From VXPQ01 sp965232485 (GTDB taxonomy: Bacteria > Bacteroidota > Rhodothermia > Rhodothermales > VXPQ01): 64,000 nucleotides of DNA. The stretch spans positions 2,976,001 to 3,040,000 of the forward strand of contig OZ246975.1 of the NCBI GenBank assembly GCA_965232485.1. Direction: 5' to 3'. Positions 9,007 to 16,382 of the stretch are shown in pieces (the first letter of the stretch is position 1; every line of letters begins with the position of its first letter). A model generated the notes under the pieces. It was given only the letters and a program-made list of their open reading frames with translations, had not been told where the DNA came from and did not search any database. The position numbers were made by a program, and so were the translations under genes.

Positions 9007-9089
9007 AAAACCGGGGGTGTTAAAAAGGGAAAGTATGCCTAACTTTGTAATTGTATCAGGTTTTCACAAGCGAATATTTATCAAAGATC

Positions 9090-9905
9090 ATGGACCTGGG
9101 CATCAAGGGACGCGCCGCATTCGTAGCCGGCGCAAGCAGCGGGCTGGGCTATGCTGTCGCGCGCGCATTGGCCCGGGAGGGCTGTCGCGTAGCAATCTGT
9201 TCCCGGAGCGAAGAACGTATTGTCGCCGCCGCCGGTCGTTTGGCGCAGGAGGCTGGCGTCGATCAGGGAAGCGTGCTGCCGCTGTCGTGCGACGTAACGA
9301 GCGAGCATGGCGTCCAGGAGGGCATCGACCGCGCCGCCGCGCATTTCCGCGGGTTGCATATCCTGGTGACGAACGCGGGCGGTCCGCCGCCGGGCTATAT
9401 CGACGATTTGTCCCTCGAAACGTGGCGCGCCGGCATTGAATTGAACCTGGTCAGCGCCATCCAGTTGTGTCGAGCGGCGTTGCCCCATTTGCGCGCCGCG
9501 GCGGCCAGCGACGATCCGCACGGCAGCATTTTGATGATCACATCGATTTCGGCCAAGCGCCCGATCCCCAGCCTGTACCTTTCCAATGCGACGCGTGCGG
9601 GCGTGCAGGGCTTCGCCAAGACGCTGTCGGAGGAATTGGGCCCCGACGGCATTACGGTCAATACTATTTTGCCGGGGTACACGCGCACGGAGCGCTTGAA
9701 GGAACTCTCGGAGCATCTTGCTTTGACGTCGGGGCGCTCGGCGGAAGAGGTCGAGGCGGGATGGGCCGAAGGCAATGCGTTGCGGCGCATTGCGGACCCG
9801 GAGGAATTTGCGGCCGCCGCGGCTTTTCTCGTTAGCAAGCGCGCGACGTACGTAACCGGCGTGGGATTTCCCGTGGACGGCGGGTGGTCGAAGCATGTCT
9901 TGTAA
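9090..9905 (+). CDS. SDR-family oxidoreductase with atypical active site
   Basis: This 271-aa short-chain dehydrogenase/reductase fold has the dinucleotide motif GASSGLGYAVA near the N-terminus, NAGG in the middle and a C-terminal GVGFPVDGGWSKH. The active-site region reads ITSISAKRPIPSLYLSNATR. Ser and Tyr can be aligned, but the YxxxK lysine is replaced (YLSNA), so the usual catalytic triad is incomplete. A subgroup of SDRs with LSNxxR at this place is known among annotated genomes; their substrate is not established. The ATG at 9090 (MDLGIKGRAAFVAG) is the normal family start. It overlaps mnmA by 11 bases, suggesting co-transcription. Confidence 0.85.
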   Translation: MDLGIKGRAAFVAGASSGLGYAVARALAREGCRVAICSRSEERIVAAAGRLAQEAGVDQGSVLPLSCDVTSEHGVQEGIDRAAAHFRGLHILVTNAGGPPPGYIDDLSLETWRAGIELNLVSAIQLCRAALPHLRAAAASDDPHGSILMITSISAKRPIPSLYLSNATRAGVQGFAKTLSEELGPDGITVNTILPGYTRTERLKELSEHLALTSGRSAEEVEAGWAEGNALRRIADPEEFAAAAAFLVSKRATYVTGVGFPVDGGWSKHVL

Positions 9906-11085
9906 CGCAACGGGTTGCACGGTGGACGGAATCATGCGTAGCAGCGGACGAGTACTGGCGGCAATGAGCGGCGGGGTAGATTCCTCGGTTGCTGCGGTCA
10001 TGCTGTGCGAGCAGGGATATGAGGTGGTCGGCGTCACGATGAAGACGTGGGATTATGCCCGCAGCGGCGGGCGAGGCGGCAAAGAAGTCGGGTGCTGTAC
10101 GCTCGAATCCATGAACGACGCGCGCGCCGTGGCTGTGCAGTATGGTTTTACGCATTTTATCGTGGACATACGCGAGGAATTCGGGGATTGGGTCATTGAG
10201 CGCTTTACCGACGAATATCTTGCCGGACGCACCCCGAACCCGTGCGTATTGTGCAACACGCATATAAAGTGGGCGGCGTTGATGCGGCGGGCCGACCAGC
10301 TGGATTGCGACTACATCGCCACCGGGCATTACGCCCGGCTCCGGCGCGAGGAAGCCACGGGGCGCTTCGTGCTGATGAAGGGGTGCGACGCGCGCAAGGA
10401 TCAGAGCTATGCCTTGTGGGGGGTGTCCCAGGAGCATTTGGCCCGCACCTTGTTGCCGCTAGGCGGATTCGAGAAGCCGGCGATCCGGGAGATGGCTGCG
10501 GCGTACGGGCTGGACCGCGTGACGGACAAGCCGGATTCGTACGAGATATGTTTCATACCGGACAACGATTACCGGCGCTTTCTGAAAGACCGCGTGGGGG
10601 GGTTGGAGGAGAAGGTGTCGGGAGGATTGTTCGTAACGTCCGACGGGGCCGTAGTGGGACGGCACGAAGGGTATCCGTTTTATACGATCGGGCAGCGCCG
10701 GGGGCTTGGCGCGGCGCTTGGGTATCCGGCCTATGTGGTCGATATCGACGCCGAAACGAACACGATCGTTCTGGGGCCGCGCGACGAATTATTCCGCGGC
10801 GCCCTGACGGCTCGGCAGATCAATCTTGTGAAGTACGAAGCGCTGGACGACGCCTTGCCGGTGGACGTGAAAATTCGTTACAACGATCCGGGCGCTCCTG
10901 GCGTGGCGCGACAGGAAGGGCCGGACGAACTCCGCATAGCCTTTGCGGCGCCGAGGCAGGCTGTTGCGCCGGGGCAGTCCGTGGTGTTGTACGAAGGGGA
11001 CGATGTGGTGGGCGGGGGCTGGATCGCCGAAGCGGGGGAGCGTTCCGGGGCGGTTGCCCGGCGGTTTTGGTCAGAGTATTCTTAA
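9895..11085 (+). CDS. mnmA: tRNA-specific 2-thiouridylase MnmA
   Basis: This 396-aa cytosolic enzyme thiolates U34 of tRNA-Lys, -Glu and -Gln. The PP-loop ATP site SGGVDSS is near residue 26, the first catalytic Cys lies in NPCVLCNTHIKW, and the second in SYEICFIPD. The tail beta-barrel is present, so the protein is full length. The ATG at 9895 overlaps the SDR end by 11 bases; an in-frame ATG at 9934 is an alternative. The last codons and the TAA (11083-11085) lie on the boundary of repeat copy A, so the C-terminus SEYS is partly dictated by repeat-end sequence (TCAGAGTATTCTTAA mirrors the terminal repeat). Confidence 0.93.
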   Translation: MSCNATGCTVDGIMRSSGRVLAAMSGGVDSSVAAVMLCEQGYEVVGVTMKTWDYARSGGRGGKEVGCCTLESMNDARAVAVQYGFTHFIVDIREEFGDWVIERFTDEYLAGRTPNPCVLCNTHIKWAALMRRADQLDCDYIATGHYARLRREEATGRFVLMKGCDARKDQSYALWGVSQEHLARTLLPLGGFEKPAIREMAAAYGLDRVTDKPDSYEICFIPDNDYRRFLKDRVGGLEEKVSGGLFVTSDGAVVGRHEGYPFYTIGQRRGLGAALGYPAYVVDIDAETNTIVLGPRDELFRGALTARQINLVKYEALDDALPVDVKIRYNDPGAPGVARQEGPDELRIAFAAPRQAVAPGQSVVLYEGDDVVGGGWIAEAGERSGAVARRFWSEYS

Positions 11086-11343
11086 GGATACTCTGATTAA
11101 GTCCTCAAAGCTCAGAGGCGGCGAGAGGTGCGTTGGCAAGGAATGACGAAGCAATATGGCAGGCCCCATATAATGAGGAATGACACAGCCAGCGTGCCTC
11201 TCGCCGCCTCCCGAAGGGCGCGTCACGCCCGGGACGGCGCGAATCCGAAGTATTTTCCGCTGATTTAAACGATGTAAGTATCATGTCTTGTACGCACGAA
11301 CGCGACGTGCTGAGCGAAGTGGTTTTGATCAGAGTATCCTTAA
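11082..11343 (+). repeat. Interspersed inverted-repeat element, full copy A (hairpin form)
   Basis: The element is 262 bases, bounded by TTAAGGATACTCTGATTAA and TTGATCAGAGTATCCTTAA. A central hairpin has arms at 11116-11137 and 11188-11209; all 22 positions pair if three G-T wobbles are allowed. The loop carries AGGAATGAC twice. The right half begins CTCCCGAAGGGCGCGTCACG and ends with a region shared with copy D (ERD/LSEVV subtype). It exactly fills the space between mnmA and the convergent DUF4249 gene and supplies both stop codons. Confidence 0.9.
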
Positions 11344-12362
11344 AAATAAAGGCTCCAGACATCGTCGGTTACGTCGTCGAGGCACGGGACGGGGGGCTGG
11401 GTGCAGGCCGGATTGCCGGCGCTGGGAACGAGGCTGCAACCCATTTCCGAACTGAACCCAAGGAAATCCCGCAGGCCTTTGGGAGGAGTCCAGCGTTCGG
11501 CGACCACCATGCCCGCGCCGAGGAAGCCGTAACCGTTTTCGATATTGGAGAGGGCGCCGGGTTCGACGAGCACTTCGGGATCGAATACGCCGCCCGGCGG
11601 GCTCCAGGCTTCGTTCGCCGCTACGAAATGAAACTCGACGCGGCGCAGCGCAATGTCGGGGTTGCCTTCCGTCACCAGGCATTTGCTTTTGTATGTCTCC
11701 TCCACGATTGCAAAGTCGTTCGACATGTTGATGTCGTACCGCACGCCGTCTCTCGTTTTTTCTTCCGTGCCCTGATAGGATATTTCCACAGGGTAGTCCA
11801 CGATCGGATGGAGTTTCAGGTCGGTGGGCCAGACTTGGGCGGGGGGTACGTTGGTGGCTTCGTACCGCATCTCTACGCCCAGCAAGTTGAATCCCTCGCC
11901 GTGCACGTAGACAGATATTTTCGGGCTGGTGTCCGTGCGTTCGATGGTGAAATCCACTTTGTTCGGTACGGTCACCGCGGCGCTGGATACGGCCCCGTCC
12001 GACCGGGCGACGTCCAGGCGATACCGGCGTCCGTGCACGGGTTGAAAGGCGGCTTCGAAAAGATGTCCCGTCACGCCGCTCTCGTACGTTACCTGGTAGG
12101 GCCGCCATGCGAGCGTTTCGCCGGTTTCGAGGTCTGTGCTGGTGACGACGGCGTCCAGATCGCCGGGTCGGTCTACGCCGGATTCCCCTTCGATAGAAAA
12201 AATGCGGACGCGCTGAGTGTCCGCCGCAGCGTCCAGCAGTCCCCAGATCGTGAATGGCCGGGGGTCGCCGATCAGTGGATTGACGCTGCTTTCGCAGGAC
12301 GTCAGCAAGGCGGCGGCGACCAGTATGCCGAGGGTCGTATTTCGCAGCGAGACAAGGCGCAT
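11340..12362 (-). CDS. DUF4249 lipoprotein, partner of the TonB-dependent receptor
   Basis: This 340-aa lipoprotein has a signal peptide with lipobox LLTSC (Cys 23). DUF4249 proteins are Bacteroidota surface or periplasmic lipoproteins that almost always follow a TonB-dependent receptor, as here (2-base gap). The beta-rich body shows the typical opening DPRPFTIWGLLDAAADTQRVRIF, split here as DPRPFTIWG and TQRVRIF. It probably helps capture the receptor's ligand, which is unknown. The stop codon (11340-11342) lies inside the terminal repeat of copy A, so the last residues (SLYF) may have been set by that insertion. Confidence 0.8.
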   Translation of the reverse strand: MRLVSLRNTTLGILVAAALLTSCESSVNPLIGDPRPFTIWGLLDAAADTQRVRIFSIEGESGVDRPGDLDAVVTSTDLETGETLAWRPYQVTYESGVTGHLFEAAFQPVHGRRYRLDVARSDGAVSSAAVTVPNKVDFTIERTDTSPKISVYVHGEGFNLLGVEMRYEATNVPPAQVWPTDLKLHPIVDYPVEISYQGTEEKTRDGVRYDINMSNDFAIVEETYKSKCLVTEGNPDIALRRVEFHFVAANEAWSPPGGVFDPEVLVEPGALSNIENGYGFLGAGMVVAERWTPPKGLRDFLGFSSEMGCSLVPSAGNPACTQPPVPCLDDVTDDVWSLYF

Positions 12363-12364
12363 AA

Positions 12365-14635
12365 TCAGAATTCGATCTCAATGCCCACGGTGGGAACGAA
12401 GGGGAGTTGGTCGGTTCGTTGCAGGGTAAAGATGTCGAGGGCAAAAAGGTTGGCCCGGTTGTAGACGTTGATGGCGCCGACCTGTATGGCGAGGTCCGCC
12501 GCGCCGAGGGACATCTGCCGCTTGATCGTCACGTCCAGCCGGTGGTACATGGGGAGCAAGCCTTCGTAGGGCCGGTCGTAGATCACGCGCGGAAAGCCCT
12601 CAATGCCTTCCACGTCCACCACCCCGTCCATCAGAATGAATCCGTCGAACCCGCGCACCTGGGTGTAGGGCAGGCCCGATCCGATATTCCAGCGGGCGCT
12701 CACGTCGAAGCCGGATACGGAGCCGCTCAGGATCAGGTTGAGCTGATGGCGTCGATCATGCGGCGGGCGGAAGGAGAGCTGGTCTGTGCCGAACCATACA
12801 GGCAATGATTCCTGCATGGCGTCGTAGCGGGTCGAAGAGTAGCCGTAATTGAGAAACGCATAGAAATTCGGGCGGCGAAATTCCATGCGGAGGTCCATCC
12901 CCAGGACTTCGCCGTCCGCCGGCTGAAGGCGCGTGGTGAAACGGGGAAACGAAGTCCATTCCGCAATAAACAGGTTCTGGAGGTTCTTGTAGAATGCCTC
13001 CACCGAGAGCTCGAGGGATGCAGAGGGCGTGATCCGGTACCCGGCAATGCCGTGCAGGGCGACCGGAACTTCTCCGGTCGGCGCTTCTGCGTAAGCCGTA
13101 AAGATGCTGGCGGCGTCGCGCCGGTCGCTTAATCCGAGGATGTTTTGCCGGTACATGCCGCCCGCCATGCTCCATTGATGCCTGCCCCGTTCGAGCACGG
13201 CCCGGAGGCGCGGTTCTACGAAGAAACCGGAATTGCCGAAGAACTGTCCGACGGCGCCGACGCGCACCCGCAGTCCATTGCCGAAGTCGAATTCCGGTTC
13301 CGCCCAGCCGCCTGCATTCGTCGAGCGAACGAAGTTTTCTACGATGTTCTGGTAAGTTCCGCCGAGGTCTGCCGTGAGTTCGACGTTACGCACGAAGAAT
13401 CCCCAGCGGGTTTCGACGCGTTGCCCGAAGTTGCTGAAATTGACTTCAAGATTATAATTGTCCACATTGGTGGTGCGGGACGGCTCCTCGCGCGGGCCGT
13501 ATTCCGTCTCGAGGCGGGACCAGGAAAACAAGGCTTCGCCGAGGATGGGCAGGGCCCTGGGGAGCACGAGATGGCGTACGCCGACCGCAGTGTTTTTCCA
13601 GCGAATCTCGTTGTTGCCTCCGAAGAGCGTGGGTTCCGCGAGGGCGCCCCGGTCGAACGTATGTACGGACGATATGGAGGTCTGGTGATTGCGCGCGATC
13701 GGGATGTGGATCTTGCCGAACGCGTCGCCGAACCGGTAGGGCAGGTCGTCCGCTACATACAGCGAAGCGACTTCCTCAAGGGTTGAAATCCGGGCGGATC
13801 CGAGGAACGAAATGGATCCCGCCAGCGGCCCTTCGAGGCGGACCGAGTTTACGAAAGGCGTCAGCGCCAGGCCGACTTCGTGGCGGCGCTTGTTTCCATT
13901 GCGCGTTTGCACGTCGATTACGGAAGATAGCCGTCCCGAAAATTTCGCCCCGAACCCGCCCGCGTAAATGTCTGCGTTGTTGATGACGTCCGAGGGGAAC
14001 GCCGAATAGAATCCCAGCAGATGGAACGGCTGGAGGATGTACATTCCGTCCAGCAGGGTCAGGTTCTGGGCGGGTTCTCCGCCCCGGACGAAGACCTGCC
14101 CCCCGCGATCTCCCATGGACACCACCCCGGGCTGCGCGGCAAGATAGTTGACGAGGTCGCCGGATACGCTGGGCGAGGGGATCAATTCGATGTCTTGCGG
14201 AAGCACCCGCTGCTGGCCCGCCGTAACGCGCGCGGCGCCGGTTTCGCGTTCGGCCTCGACCACGACTTCGTCCATAGCGGCTTGTTGCGTGGCCAGCGCG
14301 ATATCGAGGTGCCGGGAATCCCCTGCGGTAAGGTCGAGCGTGTCCGAAAAGGTTTCGAATCCGATAAAAGAGGCCTGGAGGATGTACTGCCCTGCCGGTA
14401 CGCGGCTGATCAGGTATATCCCGTCGGGATCGGTTACGCCGCCCAGAACCGTATCGTCATCGCCCTGCGCGAGGACGACATGCACGCCCTGGAGCGGTTG
14501 TCCGTCGTCCTGCGCCGTGACGAATCCGCGCACGGCGGCGGACTGCTGTGCATGGGCAAACGTCGGCGCAAGCGATAGCAAGACCGCGACCATCCCGACA
14601 AGGAAACAAATGCTTCGTGGCAGGCGCGGAGTCAC
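12365..14635 (-). CDS. TonB-dependent receptor with carboxypeptidase-like N-terminal domain
   Basis: This 756-aa outer-membrane importer starts with a signal peptide ending FAHAQQ. A carboxypeptidase-regulatory-like domain follows (about 30-115, GGVTDPDGIYLISRVPAGQY), then a plug domain (VFVRGGEPAQNLTLLDGM) and a beta-barrel ending in the C-terminal Phe (GIEIEF). The substrate is unknown. The best start is GTG at 14635, which overlaps the DAHP-synthase stop as GTGA; the frame is open further upstream but inside the enzyme gene. With DUF4249 two bases downstream it forms a receptor/lipoprotein pair. Translational coupling to an aromatic-biosynthesis enzyme is unusual. Confidence 0.88.
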   Translation of the reverse strand: MTPRLPRSICFLVGMVAVLLSLAPTFAHAQQSAAVRGFVTAQDDGQPLQGVHVVLAQGDDDTVLGGVTDPDGIYLISRVPAGQYILQASFIGFETFSDTLDLTAGDSRHLDIALATQQAAMDEVVVEAERETGAARVTAGQQRVLPQDIELIPSPSVSGDLVNYLAAQPGVVSMGDRGGQVFVRGGEPAQNLTLLDGMYILQPFHLLGFYSAFPSDVINNADIYAGGFGAKFSGRLSSVIDVQTRNGNKRRHEVGLALTPFVNSVRLEGPLAGSISFLGSARISTLEEVASLYVADDLPYRFGDAFGKIHIPIARNHQTSISSVHTFDRGALAEPTLFGGNNEIRWKNTAVGVRHLVLPRALPILGEALFSWSRLETEYGPREEPSRTTNVDNYNLEVNFSNFGQRVETRWGFFVRNVELTADLGGTYQNIVENFVRSTNAGGWAEPEFDFGNGLRVRVGAVGQFFGNSGFFVEPRLRAVLERGRHQWSMAGGMYRQNILGLSDRRDAASIFTAYAEAPTGEVPVALHGIAGYRITPSASLELSVEAFYKNLQNLFIAEWTSFPRFTTRLQPADGEVLGMDLRMEFRRPNFYAFLNYGYSSTRYDAMQESLPVWFGTDQLSFRPPHDRRHQLNLILSGSVSGFDVSARWNIGSGLPYTQVRGFDGFILMDGVVDVEGIEGFPRVIYDRPYEGLLPMYHRLDVTIKRQMSLGAADLAIQVGAINVYNRANLFALDIFTLQRTDQLPFVPTVGIEIEF

Positions 14636-16017
14636 AGAGTCGATTCGTTTTCCATGCGTTTTTTCTTGCGCACAATGAGAAAGGCCATTTCCAGCGCTTG
14701 TTCGTAATTCAGCCGCGGATCGACTTGCGACTTGTACGCGCGCGCCAGATCGGTATCGTCCAGGCCGCCTGCGCCGCCCGTGCATTCGGTAACGTCTTCG
14801 CCGGCCAGTTCGAAATGCACGCCGCCGAGATGCGATCCTTCCGCGGCATGGATGTCGAATGCTTGTTCGAGTTCGTCAAGGATGTTTTCGAAACGCCTTG
14901 TTTTGATTCCTGTTTCCGTCAATTCCGTGTTCCCGTGCATGGGATCGCTCATCCACGCAACAGGGACGCCTGAATCCTGCACGGCCCGGATCAGCGGGGG
15001 CAACAGTTCGGCGATGGAGCCCGCGCCGAGGCGATGAATGAGCACGAGCCGCCCGGGGTCTTTCCCGGGGTTCAGGATATGGATGATGCGCACCAGGTCT
15101 TCCGGCGACATGTGGGGGGCTATTTTCAGGCCGACCGGATTCTCTACGCCCCGCGCGTATTCAATGTGGGCGCCTTCGGGGTCCGACGTTCTGGCGCCGA
15201 TCCACGGGAAATGGGTCCCCAGATTGAATATGCCTGCATTGTGCGGCACATTGCGCGTGAAGGCTTCTTCGTAGGGAAGATGCAGGGCTTCGTGGCTGGT
15301 GAAGAACTGGGTGCGTTCGAGGTTGCGAAGCGGATTGCCCGAGACCGTTTCGATGAAAGCGATCGTTTCCTGAATGGATTCGACGATCTGGCGGTATTCT
15401 TTTCCCAGCGGGGTCCGGTGGATGAAGTCGAGGTTCCAGTATTCCGTATGATGCAGGTCCGCGAAGCCCGTATTGGTGAGGGCGCGCACGAGGTTTAGCG
15501 TCATGGCGGAATGGGCGTGGGCCTGCAGCATGCGCTTCGGATCCGCTTTGCGCGCTTCGGGCGTGAATGCGGCGTCGTTGACCAGGTCCCCGCGGTAGCT
15601 CGGGAGGGTAAGTCCGTTGCGCGATTCGCTATTGGAAGAGCGGGGCTTGGCGTGCTGACCGGCAAAGCGGCCTATGCGCACGACGGGCGTTCGGACGCCG
15701 AAAATCAGTACGAGGCTCATCTGAAGAAGCACCTTCAGGCGATTGGCGATAATCCCCGCGCTGCGTTCGTTGAAGTGTTCCGCGCATTCGCCGCCCTGCA
15801 GTATAAAGCGCTGCCCTCTCGTCGCGTCGGCGATTTGTTGCCTGAGCGCCTGAATTTCCCACGACGTGACGAGCGGGGGCAGTTCGCGCAACTCCGCCAG
15901 CGTTTCGGACAAGGCGGCCTGGTCGGGATATTCCGGTTGCTGCGCGGCGGGCCGTTCCCGCCAGGATGTGGGACTCCATGCCGCGCTGGCATCGGCTATG
16001 ACGGGAGAGGGGGGCAT
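14632..16017 (-). CDS. Class II 3-deoxy-7-phosphoheptulonate (DAHP) synthase
   Basis: This 461-aa enzyme condenses PEP and erythrose-4-phosphate, the first step of the shikimate pathway. Class II motifs are present: LQGGECAEHF, IGRFAGQHAKPRSS, NGLTLPSYRGDLVN, TSHEALHLPYEEA, VNPVGLKIAP-like ENPVGLKIAPHMSP, and WMSDPMHGNTE. Metal ligands are expected at the Cys of GGECAE, the His of SDPMHGN and later Glu/Asp residues. The ATG at 16017 gives the usual plant-type length; a longer frame to 16197 shows no similarity. It is the first gene of a leftward operon with the TonB receptor. Confidence 0.93.
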   Translation of the reverse strand: MPPSPVIADASAAWSPTSWRERPAAQQPEYPDQAALSETLAELRELPPLVTSWEIQALRQQIADATRGQRFILQGGECAEHFNERSAGIIANRLKVLLQMSLVLIFGVRTPVVRIGRFAGQHAKPRSSNSESRNGLTLPSYRGDLVNDAAFTPEARKADPKRMLQAHAHSAMTLNLVRALTNTGFADLHHTEYWNLDFIHRTPLGKEYRQIVESIQETIAFIETVSGNPLRNLERTQFFTSHEALHLPYEEAFTRNVPHNAGIFNLGTHFPWIGARTSDPEGAHIEYARGVENPVGLKIAPHMSPEDLVRIIHILNPGKDPGRLVLIHRLGAGSIAELLPPLIRAVQDSGVPVAWMSDPMHGNTELTETGIKTRRFENILDELEQAFDIHAAEGSHLGGVHFELAGEDVTECTGGAGGLDDTDLARAYKSQVDPRLNYEQALEMAFLIVRKKKRMENESTL

Positions 16018-16262
16018 GCCCAATAAAGCGCAGGGGATACGGATGAGGTATTCGGGCGGAGTTTTGCGCGAATCATGCGCAAAGTCTAACAAAACGCAAG
16101 GAAGCACATTGTGTTTCGGGCGAATCGATGCGTTTGCCGCAAGAGTCCGGACGGATTCGCAAGAAAGGTCCGTTTCTGTCTGATCCGCCGGGATCAAGCA
16201 GGCCTGTTGCGCGTTTCGTGGACGCGGCGGGCGTATCTCGCGCGAAGCGACGTTATCGATCA

Positions 16263-16335
16263 GCCAACGTAGCTCAGTTGGTAGAGCAGCTCACTCGTAA
16301 TGAGCAGGTCACCGGTTCAAGTCCGGTCGTTGGCT
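16263..16335 (+). tRNA. tRNA-Thr (anticodon CGT)
   Basis: This is a 73-base cloverleaf. Acceptor stem GCCAACG pairs with CGTTGGC, D-arm GCTC with GAGC, anticodon stem GCTCA with TGAGC around loop CTCGTAA (anticodon CGT, reads ACG), and T-arm ACCGG/TTCAAGT/CCGGT. The discriminator is T. CCA is not encoded. It lies 47 bases before the first gene of the phosphorothioation island, a position typical for island insertion. Confidence 0.95.
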
Positions 16336-16382
16336 CCGAAGGAAAGGTCTCTGCCGGGTGAAAAAGAGGCGAATTTAGATCA

